From positions 1,860,001 to 1,924,000 of the forward strand of contig NZ_CP166871.1 of assembly GCF_041379045.1 (NCBI RefSeq): a stretch of DNA of 64,000 bases, given 5' to 3'. This DNA comes from Thalassotalea ponticola (GTDB lineage: Bacteria > Pseudomonadota > Gammaproteobacteria > Enterobacterales > Alteromonadaceae). Shown here piece after piece: positions 57,656 to 64,000 of the stretch. The translations under genes were made by a program, and so were the position numbers. Below the pieces are notes generated by a model. That model made no database searches. It was not told the origin of the DNA and saw nothing but the letters and a program-made list of their open reading frames with translations. How positions within the stretch are numbered: position 1 is the stretch's first letter; every line of letters starts with the position of its first letter.

Positions 57656-58123
57656 ATGGACTGCTACGAAGAGTTAGACACCGACGCAAGAGACGAAAAG
57701 TTTCACTACACGTTAAGAAACTTCATTAACTACCTTGAAAGTACACACGATGACGATTGGACGATTGATGTCGTCAAAAATAAAGCTGGAACAAAAAACT
57801 GTCTGTTTGGCCACTTATGGGATTTTGCCGGCGGAAACGACAACGAAGAAGCTGGAAATAGGCTTTGGGATTGGTTCGAGTCAGCAGTTTCGACCACTCA
57901 TTATGTCTACCCGATCAATGACGGGAAAAATCCAAAATACCAACAAGAAACACCCAAACTTCGATGCATCCATTTCCTGAAAGACCTCTACAACGGCAGA
58001 GAACTAACGACATTCGAAGGTATCGATAAAGGCATGTTCTTAATGCGCAAAGAAGAAGGCGACATGTCAAAAGCCTACAGAACGGTCAGCCCATGGCATT
58101 CAGCCCTAAACATCCCCGCATAA
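57656..58123 (+). CDS. hypothetical protein (155 aa), phage-like style
   Basis: The 155-aa product is soluble and acidic, with no signal or membrane helix. Visible: D-E-K-F-H-Y-T-L-R-N-F-I-N-Y-L, C-L-F-G-H-L-W-D-F-A-G-G, an internal W-F-E-S and Y-P-I-N-D-G. The C-L-F-G-H-L core and the final repeated-helix pattern slightly resemble the DUF6197 phage proteins, but I do not trust that assignment. It starts soon after the left inverted repeat (147 bp) and is the first gene of the segment. Confidence 0.6.
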   Translation: MDCYEELDTDARDEKFHYTLRNFINYLESTHDDDWTIDVVKNKAGTKNCLFGHLWDFAGGNDNEEAGNRLWDWFESAVSTTHYVYPINDGKNPKYQQETPKLRCIHFLKDLYNGRELTTFEGIDKGMFLMRKEEGDMSKAYRTVSPWHSALNIPA

Positions 58124-58132
58124 AGGAACACC

Positions 58133-58151
58133 AGGCGCTATTATGGCGCCT
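58133..58151. terminator. hairpin after the 155-aa gene
   Basis: AGGCGC and GCGCCT pair over a seven-base loop 10 bp after the stop codon. No T-run follows, so it may only be an mRNA-stabilising hairpin. Confidence 0.4.
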
Positions 58152-58270
58152 CCCTCACCAATTCCAAACCCTACCTATCCCAATAATCGACGCAAATATA
58201 AGTGCCTTTTCTTTAGGTATATCAACAACATACGATACTATTTTACGTATCAACAGTTTGGAGATTCGCT

Positions 58271-58815
58271 ATGACAAAAGAATTAAGTGACTTGAAACCA
58301 CCAAGCATCGATATCGGCACCCGTGACGCGAAGCCACCGATTTTCGTAAAGAGTTAATCACAAACGCATGGAGGAAACTATGCAAGACATCAGAGTTTAC
58401 TAACCGAGGCAAAATATGAGATTAAAACACACAGAAAGGTTCGCCGAAGAGACAAAAGTTTACGGGCGAGTACAACTGGCACTTAATTCACGCGATATTG
58501 TGCGCCCTACCCACTAAGGCACTGATTATGAGCCTTAACTTTGACGATTTATTCTTATACCAACAAGATAATCGACATACAGGAGCTTTTAGTGATGAAG
58601 ACTTTATTTAAAAGACACGCCAATGAAGGCTCAACCGAGTCCGTCTAATGAATGCTTCCACTAGGCTGACTAATTCAGGCAACATCAACGTTGACATTGG
58701 AGCTTAATCAATATGAAAGTAGGCATTTGGGACAAACCAATTAACAACCATAAAGAGCCTTGACATGAACTATTCAGAACAGAAATGGGATCAACTTATC
58801 AAGGTCGGCGGTTAG
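58271..58815 (+). other. run of tiny ORFs with ribosome binding sites
   Basis: Successive frames: 58271-58357 (28 aa, MTKELSDLKPP...), 58416-58517 (33 aa, after GAGG), 58528-58611 (27 aa), 58595-58648 (17 aa, after AGGAG), 58648-58707 (19 aa, its ATG sharing bases with the previous stop), 58713-58763 (16 aa) and 58765-58815 (16 aa). Several starts overlap the preceding stop, as in coupled operons. None resembles a known family. They could be true microproteins or peptides, or the remains of a decayed gene; base choice alone cannot decide. Confidence 0.35.
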
Positions 58816-58869
58816 AGATGAAAAACCTGGCGTCTAATCAGGTCAGACATAATAGTGAACACTTAATAC

Positions 58870-58898
58870 ATTCGAGGCACAGTCCTCGGATTTTTATT
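58870..58898 (+). terminator. terminator after the tiny-ORF run
   Basis: CGAGG, loop CACAGT, CCTCG, then GATTTTTATTT. A 5-bp stem with T-run, weak but well placed. Confidence 0.6.
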
Positions 58899-59074
58899 TA
58901 TAAAGGTGAATTTTTGACTTGATGCTTGGTTGAGTTAACTTAGCCTACATAAAGGAGTCGAATAATGCTTTAAGCAACAACAGGAAGCGATAAAATATAT
59001 CAGTATTCAATTACGCAACCAAAAATAACCATAAACCTCTTTCTAATTGTCGAGGCGCTAAGGCCCGCCCAACA

Positions 59075-59113
59075 TCAAGGAAAGTCGGTTAAGACACCCT
59101 CCTTGACTTTTTC
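59075..59113 (+). terminator. second terminator before the lipoprotein gene
   Basis: TCAAGGA and TCCTTGA pair over an 18-base loop and are followed by CTTTTTCTT. The 58816-59190 gap contains no other gene. Confidence 0.6.
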
Positions 59114-59190
59114 TTATAAAACAATAACTTATAATTTGTGAAGGGAGTTGTACCACATACTAAATTAACTGTAAAAAGGAATTAATAGCA

Positions 59191-59814
59191 ATGAAAAATA
59201 TTAAGGATAAACTGTCTAGAACGTTAGTATTAGTAATCTCACTATTGACGCTTGCCAGCTTAAGTGGCTGCCAACTGTCAAATTGCACAAGGACTGGCGC
59301 GGCCGAAGGGAAAATTGAAGGAGGCGAGGTTTCTGGAAGAGTAGAAGGAAGAATAACTTGCCCAGGGACACCACATGAAGCGAGAAACGACTTATTTAGT
59401 CCGTTACAAAACCTAGTATATGCATTCACTGAACAAACTTTCGAAGATTTCGATTTTGAAGAGTTCAATGTTAAACTTGATATAACTAACGGATATGTTC
59501 CAGGCCAGACAGGCACGATAGAAATTAACCTGACTGAAGATGGGACCACACTAGTCACCGACAGCTTTCCGATCAGCATCAGCAATGGCATTGCTACACT
59601 TTCTAACCCTCAAGCAGTAAAACTTTGGGCATCCAGTTACGACGGCATTATGACTGGCTTTACATATGAAATTTCTGATATTGGCATTCAATCCGGCGGC
59701 GGCGGCATAACCATTGTTAAGACAGATCGCTATGGTACTGAAGTATACGCCTCACAATCAGCATACGTAGCCGGCCCAAATGATGGCTGCTTCCGCTTTT
59801 GTATTGAAAAGTAG
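59191..59814 (+). CDS. lipoprotein of unknown function (207 aa)
   Basis: Lipoprotein signal ending L-S-G-C with the acylated Cys at residue 27. The mature protein begins with cysteines (C-Q-L-S-N-C and R-I-T-C) and a Gly-rich alternating segment A-E-G-K-I-E-G-G-E-V-S-G-R-V-E-G-R that suggests short beta strands. The rest looks like a beta-sandwich with G-I-Q-S-G-G-G-G near residue 167 and two more cysteines (C-F-R-F-C) at the end. No family recognised. An AAAAGGA ribosome binding site precedes the start. It may be functionally paired with the next lipoprotein gene, 66 bp downstream. Confidence 0.65.
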   Translation: MKNIKDKLSRTLVLVISLLTLASLSGCQLSNCTRTGAAEGKIEGGEVSGRVEGRITCPGTPHEARNDLFSPLQNLVYAFTEQTFEDFDFEEFNVKLDITNGYVPGQTGTIEINLTEDGTTLVTDSFPISISNGIATLSNPQAVKLWASSYDGIMTGFTYEISDIGIQSGGGGITIVKTDRYGTEVYASQSAYVAGPNDGCFRFCIEK

Positions 59815-59829
59815 TTCGCCTCTTAGGCT

Positions 59830-59850
59830 ATAGCCCCGAAACAGGGGCTA
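59830..59850 (+). terminator. hairpin between the two lipoprotein genes
   Basis: TAGCCCC, loop GAAAC, GGGGCTA with no T-run behind. It lies in the 66-bp gap and could attenuate transcription into the downstream gene. Confidence 0.45.
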
Positions 59851-59880
59851 TTACTAATCACCCAATATCAGGCACGAATT

Positions 59881-61821
59881 ATGCGGTATCGTATTCATCT
59901 AATAATCACATTGCTGGCACTTACCTCCGGTTGCTCTTCCTTGAAAAGCCAACTCCTAGAAGGTGAGTACGACGAATTAGCAACCAGTAATACTAGCCAA
60001 CACGCCGTAATAAAACTACCATTACTACCCATCTTGCTTAAGAGTGAGAAAAACGGGGTCAAGAAAGATATAAAATTCTGCAAGGAAATAGAAATCCCCG
60101 CCCGAGTCAGCCTAACCATGAGGTTCGATTGCGACTTAGGAGATAAAACCGTTAACACTTATACCCAAGTGTTTGAAAAGTACCACCATCAACTAATAGA
60201 GGCGACCAACCAAAGCTCACTATCTAAGTATTTAAACACAACCACTGATTTGTGCGTGTCTATCGTTGAAAACTCCACACAGTTTTTACGCAACAAACCC
60301 CTATCACCATGCGCACATATAGTTATTCCTCACTTAGAGCAGGACACTAAAGAGAAATCGAACAGTGAATTTGATGAGAGCGCATTTTTCCACATAAGCA
60401 TCCTGAGAAGCTACTACCCTTTCATATTTCACGAGCTATATCATACAGGCACTGAAATTCAATACCTAAACAGAAACTCTGCAATAATTTCCGAAGAATA
60501 CCACGCGTATATATTAGACAACTTCGTAAGTAATTTGATAAGCCAGTTGGTCACCAAAAAGCCATTCGCAATTAGCATTAACTATGATGAAAACTCACAA
60601 AAAACAATCGAAAGCTATCTAGCTCTATGCAAACAACCAGAAAAACTGGACGATTTCTTATCTGAGTTCCATTCATACGAAATGCTTTCAGTGTTTGGTC
60701 TTTCGCTTCATGAGACTGAAACAAAACTAATAGCCCCCTCAACCGGGCTTTTGAATTATTATTACTTGTGGCAATTTCAACAGGAGCTTTCTACTACTGA
60801 GCAATTAAGAGATATTTTGCAATCATGCAACCCTTCGAGACTGACATCTAATTACGCCCTAAAACTCCAATTGCTTGATTTTGATTTCTCCGAAGCGTTG
60901 CATCCGGGTGACAATGTTAAATTGAATGCTTTTAACCATCATCTATCGGAGTTGACCAGCAGAAAGCAAAGCCCCTTCGAAAATTTAGCATACTGCAATA
61001 AGCTTAGTTACCTACCGTTAACCGAGCAACTTTGCCAAACCCACGCCATCGACCAAGTCGCTCTACAACTCTATCGACTAAATGATTTTGACAGTAACAA
61101 TTATCACCTACCAAACATTCTGTCAGAACGGCTGGAACACTTAAAACAAGATTGGCTTCAATTAAATCCGCACAAAGCAAAACTAAATTCAAATGGGAAC
61201 CTGTACGAATTAAACCCCGAAGGCCGTTTTACGAACTCCTATAATTGGGTGGCGGACACTGGTGCACCCCTAAATGTATTCACCTCCGGAGAAAATGAAT
61301 GCTCTTTGGACGGAGAGATGGCAGCTAAAGGCTTGTTTATGCAAACGGTCTCATTAAAACGGTGCAATACCCATGAACAGTTAGGTGTAATTTGGAAAAA
61401 TGAAAAACAAAGAGAGAACGTTATAGGGTTCCCTTACTTGGCACACACTAACGCCATCATGTCTAAATCAGCGATAAACCCATATGAACCGACAGAAAAG
61501 ATCCCTTACATTTATTACCAGGGCATGCCAATAATCCAACAACACCAAAATGGAGTCAGACTTAACCTATGCTTTGATACAGGGAGCAAAAGGTCATACA
61601 TAACACCAAGGTATCGAGACCGGTATCTACTCACGAAAACTGAAATAGTCAAAAGACTTCAAAACGGAAAGCTCGAAATAACCATCAATAATAAAAAGGG
61701 AAGGGTTTCAGTATTGAACCACAATGCATTTATTCAATGCGATGTGATCGTTGGAAGCGATCTAGTTGAGATCTACAGCGCTGTACAATTTACATTTGAT
61801 GAAGTCAATTTATGGTATTAG
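59881..61821 (+). CDS. lipoprotein with zincin and aspartic-protease motifs (646 aa)
   Basis: Signal MRYRIHLIITLLALTSGC gives an acylated Cys18, so it should be membrane-anchored outside the cytoplasm. Two protease signatures are visible. H184-E-L-Y-H188 (HExxH), with E205-E206 some 17 residues later, fits a gluzincin-type zinc peptidase. The C-terminal third has V-A-D-T-G at D459 with V-I-G at 514-516, and F-D-T-G-S at D566 with V-I-V-G-S-D-L at 622-628; each is a retropepsin-like DTG plus hydrophobic-hydrophobic-Gly pair, so two lobes could form one aspartic active site. I know no family with both. It is last in the inverted-repeat-bounded segment and AT-rich relative to the core genes. Alternatives: pseudoenzyme or a chance HExxH. 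Confidence 0.7.
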   Translation: MRYRIHLIITLLALTSGCSSLKSQLLEGEYDELATSNTSQHAVIKLPLLPILLKSEKNGVKKDIKFCKEIEIPARVSLTMRFDCDLGDKTVNTYTQVFEKYHHQLIEATNQSSLSKYLNTTTDLCVSIVENSTQFLRNKPLSPCAHIVIPHLEQDTKEKSNSEFDESAFFHISILRSYYPFIFHELYHTGTEIQYLNRNSAIISEEYHAYILDNFVSNLISQLVTKKPFAISINYDENSQKTIESYLALCKQPEKLDDFLSEFHSYEMLSVFGLSLHETETKLIAPSTGLLNYYYLWQFQQELSTTEQLRDILQSCNPSRLTSNYALKLQLLDFDFSEALHPGDNVKLNAFNHHLSELTSRKQSPFENLAYCNKLSYLPLTEQLCQTHAIDQVALQLYRLNDFDSNNYHLPNILSERLEHLKQDWLQLNPHKAKLNSNGNLYELNPEGRFTNSYNWVADTGAPLNVFTSGENECSLDGEMAAKGLFMQTVSLKRCNTHEQLGVIWKNEKQRENVIGFPYLAHTNAIMSKSAINPYEPTEKIPYIYYQGMPIIQQHQNGVRLNLCFDTGSKRSYITPRYRDRYLLTKTEIVKRLQNGKLEITINNKKGRVSVLNHNAFIQCDVIVGSDLVEIYSAVQFTFDEVNLWY

Positions 61822-61864
61822 ACGGAACTGAACTCCGAAAGCACAAAAACATATGCCAAGAAAG

Positions 61865-61888
61865 CAAGCTATTTACCTTTTGTGGACC
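61865..61888 (-). repeat. right 24-bp inverted repeat of the accessory segment
   Basis: CAAGCTATTTACC and the following 11 bases (TTTTGTGGACC) are an exact reverse complement of 57486-57509. It lies 43 bp after the protease-like gene. The immediate flanks share only CA, so no clear target duplication is seen. Confidence 0.8.
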
Positions 61889-61931
61889 CAGAATTCCGTC
61901 CAAGGCAGGAAAAGCTTAGGGTGCAGAGATT

Positions 61932-61966
61932 AATACTCAGACGTATATTTGTCTGAGTATTTTTAT
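61932..61966 (+). terminator. terminator downstream of the accessory segment
   Basis: ATACTCAGAC and GTCTGAGTAT form a perfect 10-bp stem over an eight-base loop, followed by TTTTTATT. It lies outside the right inverted repeat. The rest of 61822-62170 shows no supported gene. Confidence 0.93.
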
Positions 61967-62170
61967 TGGTTGACTTGTAGAGGTATGCGACCGCTTTGTG
62001 CCAATAGCTGCCTGTTAGCAATTGCTAATATACGCTGGTTTCGAAGTGTTAACGCCTCGTTAAAAGGTCGCCAACTTACAACCACCTATCCTAATCAAGC
62101 CACCGTAAACAGTGATGCTATTATGATTGCCGTGCGTTGGCAATCCTGCTTAAACGGTTTGTTATAAACA

Positions 62171-63082
62171 CTACTCAAAGATTTCGTGAATATAGTCTTT
62201 GGTGTTTTCCACTGCTTCATTTATGGCATCTAAGTTGATATCAATGGAGTTATCAGGGTAGATAAAGCCTTCGTTAATTCCATATCTTGAATCTAATAGA
62301 TCCAATATTTGCGTTTTTAGAGAAGCTGGTATTTTGTAAACATTTCTTCCTGGATGGTAAGTCATCTCGGAAATGTTAAACATAGATAAGTCATAAGGGA
62401 GTATGTCAGCGTTGTATACAAATACACCCTCTTGATGTTGGATTCGTCGATTATATTTTACGTTATCAACTTCGATTATTGGCGTAACCAAATTTAGACC
62501 CGTAGGTGATATCGTCGTTTTCATGTCAACAATAGACTGTGCCAATTCTTCATTGGTCATTCGTGTATAACCAGCTCCACCTGAAAGGTAAATATCAAGT
62601 AAGCGTTGAATATGTTCATGGATATTTGATTCATATACTACACAATCTTTGTCGAGATTCTCTTCACACGCAAAATATAAAGCAATTTTTGCATTTAATG
62701 TGAAATCTATAACATTTGTCGGTAAGCCATAATGTTGAGCCAAATAGATCAAGGTATTAGTTGGTAGACTGATAGATCCTAGTTTTTTTAGTTCTTCTTT
62801 AAAACGATTGATGATTAAGAAAGATTTTTCGACATAGTCGACTTCATCAATATTTGGAAAGGATTGTTTTCTTGCTGCATCAATTACCACATCATGCCAT
62901 TCTAGACCTTTTTTATTCCATACATAATGGCGATAGTAACTAGAAATACAGATAAAACCACTATCAGACATACCACGATAATAATAGCCTGATGGTTTAT
63001 CTGGCATTAGTTTTTCAACGACTTGCTCAATCGTTGATAGCTCTTTTGTATACCATGCTCTGAATGGGAAATCTGGCAACAT
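62171..63082 (-). CDS. FRG domain-containing protein
   Basis: A 303-aa soluble protein with an FRG domain: Y-Y-Y-R-G-M-S near residue 33, the conserved L-A-Q-H-Y-G-L-P-T-N-V-I-D-F-T-L-N-A-K-I-A-L-Y-F-A-C (residues ~111-136), and R-R-I-Q-H-Q-E-G-V-F-V-Y near residue 215. FRG proteins occur in phages, plasmids and genomic islands, often with defence genes, and are suspected to act on nucleic acids or nucleotides; no activity is established for this one. An AAGGAT ribosome binding site precedes the start. Confidence 0.88.
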   Translation of the reverse strand: MLPDFPFRAWYTKELSTIEQVVEKLMPDKPSGYYYRGMSDSGFICISSYYRHYVWNKKGLEWHDVVIDAARKQSFPNIDEVDYVEKSFLIINRFKEELKKLGSISLPTNTLIYLAQHYGLPTNVIDFTLNAKIALYFACEENLDKDCVVYESNIHEHIQRLLDIYLSGGAGYTRMTNEELAQSIVDMKTTISPTGLNLVTPIIEVDNVKYNRRIQHQEGVFVYNADILPYDLSMFNISEMTYHPGRNVYKIPASLKTQILDLLDSRYGINEGFIYPDNSIDINLDAINEAVENTKDYIHEIFE

Positions 63083-63303
63083 ATCCTTGTCTACCTTTGC
63101 GGTGGGTTATTGTAAACAATAAGCCATACAATTAATGTTAACTTATTGATGATGAGCAACATAGTTCGGGTGCTTATAGCAGTTTATTCTTTTGACACTT
63201 GCTGAATGACTGCAGCTCGCTCAAAGCCGCCGTTCTCTACTGACCATTAATCAATAACTTACGCTATTTAACCAACAGGCGCAAATGCGCCATTAGGCGA
63301 GTC

Positions 63304-63840
63304 TTAATCAATATTTAAACTGTGGATTAAACGACCGCGATAATCGTAACCTTTAGACTTATAAAAGGCTAATTCGACAGCTTTAAATGAATCTAAATGA
63401 GCAGCAATCATAGGAATAAACCCACTTAAAGCGACAAAAGGGCCTATATTGGCATCAGTTAAATAACCATAGTCATGAAGTAACCAATGGTTAAAATTAA
63501 AGTGCTTAGAAAAAATAGCAACTCCAATCGCAAAAGTCAGTGACAAGTAATACTTAAACCATTGTGGTTTATTGAATTTCCATAAAATCCTAGATAGTTT
63601 TGAAAACAAAATTATAAATAAATATATTGCTAAGACTCCTAATATCGGAGCTTCCATCTCTAGGATTGCACTTCGTAATATTGCGATTAGGTTATTATTC
63701 GTGATATCAGAAACATCTGTTCCCAAATAAAACATAAATATTGGGGCTAAATAGAGAAATATCGCCCTTGGATGGAATGCCATATAAGCATTTGCTTGCT
63801 GAATGATATCTTCAGGTAAAGATTCTACTACTTTCATCAT
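63304..63840 (-). CDS. membrane protein of unknown function (178 aa)
   Basis: A 178-aa protein with about four hydrophobic segments (residues ~25-40, 60-82, 98-115, 128-150) and polar ends. The N-terminal region reads L-P-E-D-I-I-Q-Q-A-N-A-Y-M-A-F-H-P-R; the C-terminal tail Y-K-S-K-G-Y-D-Y-R-G-R-L-I-H is cytoplasmic and basic. I do not recognise the family. It follows the same strand as the FRG gene but with a 221-bp gap. Accessory membrane proteins next to FRG genes are sometimes defence effectors, which is only a hint. Confidence 0.6.
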   Translation of the reverse strand: MMKVVESLPEDIIQQANAYMAFHPRAIFLYLAPIFMFYLGTDVSDITNNNLIAILRSAILEMEAPILGVLAIYLFIILFSKLSRILWKFNKPQWFKYYLSLTFAIGVAIFSKHFNFNHWLLHDYGYLTDANIGPFVALSGFIPMIAAHLDSFKAVELAFYKSKGYDYRGRLIHSLNID

Positions 63841-64000
63841 TTTTTCTTACAAATACTATGTCTACTCTTCGCTCTAAGAAGACATTAACCTTTTCAATAA
63901 GATAACGTCAATTTAGTACCATTAACTTCCCATTGGCAATATACGTTTGTTGCGGTTACGGCAATGGCTCGCCAAATTCATCAACTTTCTTGCCCCACTT

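Noticed and set aside
57486..61888. Transposase or site-specific recombinase inside the inverted-repeat segment
   Set aside because: None of the genes carries a DDE, HUH, serine or tyrosine recombinase motif that I could see.
61949..62167. 72-aa open frame after the accessory segment
   Set aside because: It starts inside the terminator stem at 61951-61960, has no ribosome binding site and no recognisable family; a transposase fragment was considered but not supported.
63956..64000. 3' end of a minus-strand gene at the window edge (tail KWGKKVDEFGEPLP)
   Set aside because: Fourteen codons open to the window edge; too short to support a gene or identify a family.

Overview
The window looks like a chromosomal segment of a marine gammaproteobacterium of the Alteromonadales, most like Colwelliaceae or Thalassotalea. 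This is inferred from family-level recognition of the proteins: a complete cbb3 oxidase cluster followed by Fnr and UspE, SulA under a LexA box, UPF0208, YciB/YciI, an ArsC-like protein next to DapE, and a tRNA-Asn array. No database comparison was made.

Layout. 0-4.5 kb: small ORF, uvrB and a MATE exporter (minus), and a DUF2007 protein. 4.6-5.8 kb: a DnaA-box pair, five identical tRNA-Asn genes in a 113-bp tandem array, then two decayed copies, each with its own terminator. 5.8-8.8 kb: an MmcQ/YjbR gene, then five promoter-poor small genes, each followed by an attC-like palindromic site of about 100 bp. This looks like an integron-type cassette cluster without an integrase in view. 9-14.3 kb: a secreted orphan, a huge DUF2339 membrane protein and a LysE exporter. 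14.5-23.7 kb: respiration block ccoNOQP, ccoH, ccoI, ccoS, a TauE/SafE-like protein, fnr and uspE. 23.9-30.1 kb: a purine permease, a Tsx-like porin, fructosamine kinase, riboflavin synthase divergent from a NorM-type MATE exporter, and tRNA-Val. 30.2-33.6 kb: ackA-pta. 34.5-40.9 kb: an acyl-CoA ligase, a MaoC-type hydratase and three CitE-like lyases. These are a plausible route for cleaving a branched C5 dicarboxylyl-CoA or malyl-CoA ester to a 2-oxoacid and acetyl- or propionyl-CoA.

41-56 kb: mostly housekeeping genes (SOS-controlled SulA, YchJ, a two-component system, xthA, rlmA, yfbV, dapE, tcdA, an M24 peptidase, yciB, yciI). At 47.1-47.5 kb lies an 861-bp noncoding stretch with six GATC sites in about 150 bp, an AT-rich tract and several DnaA boxes. 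It is built like a bacterial replication origin or DnaA-control locus.

56-64 kb is accessory: three copies of a hairpin repeat, an SDR gene, and a 4.4-kb segment bounded by a perfect 24-bp inverted repeat (57486-57509 and 61865-61888). That segment holds an unrecognised 155-aa protein, a run of tiny ORFs, a lipoprotein, and a 646-aa lipoprotein that carries an HExxH zinc-protease motif and two aspartic-protease DTG motifs. An FRG-domain protein and a membrane orphan follow. The inverted-repeat-bounded segment and the cassette cluster are the best candidates for undescribed systems.
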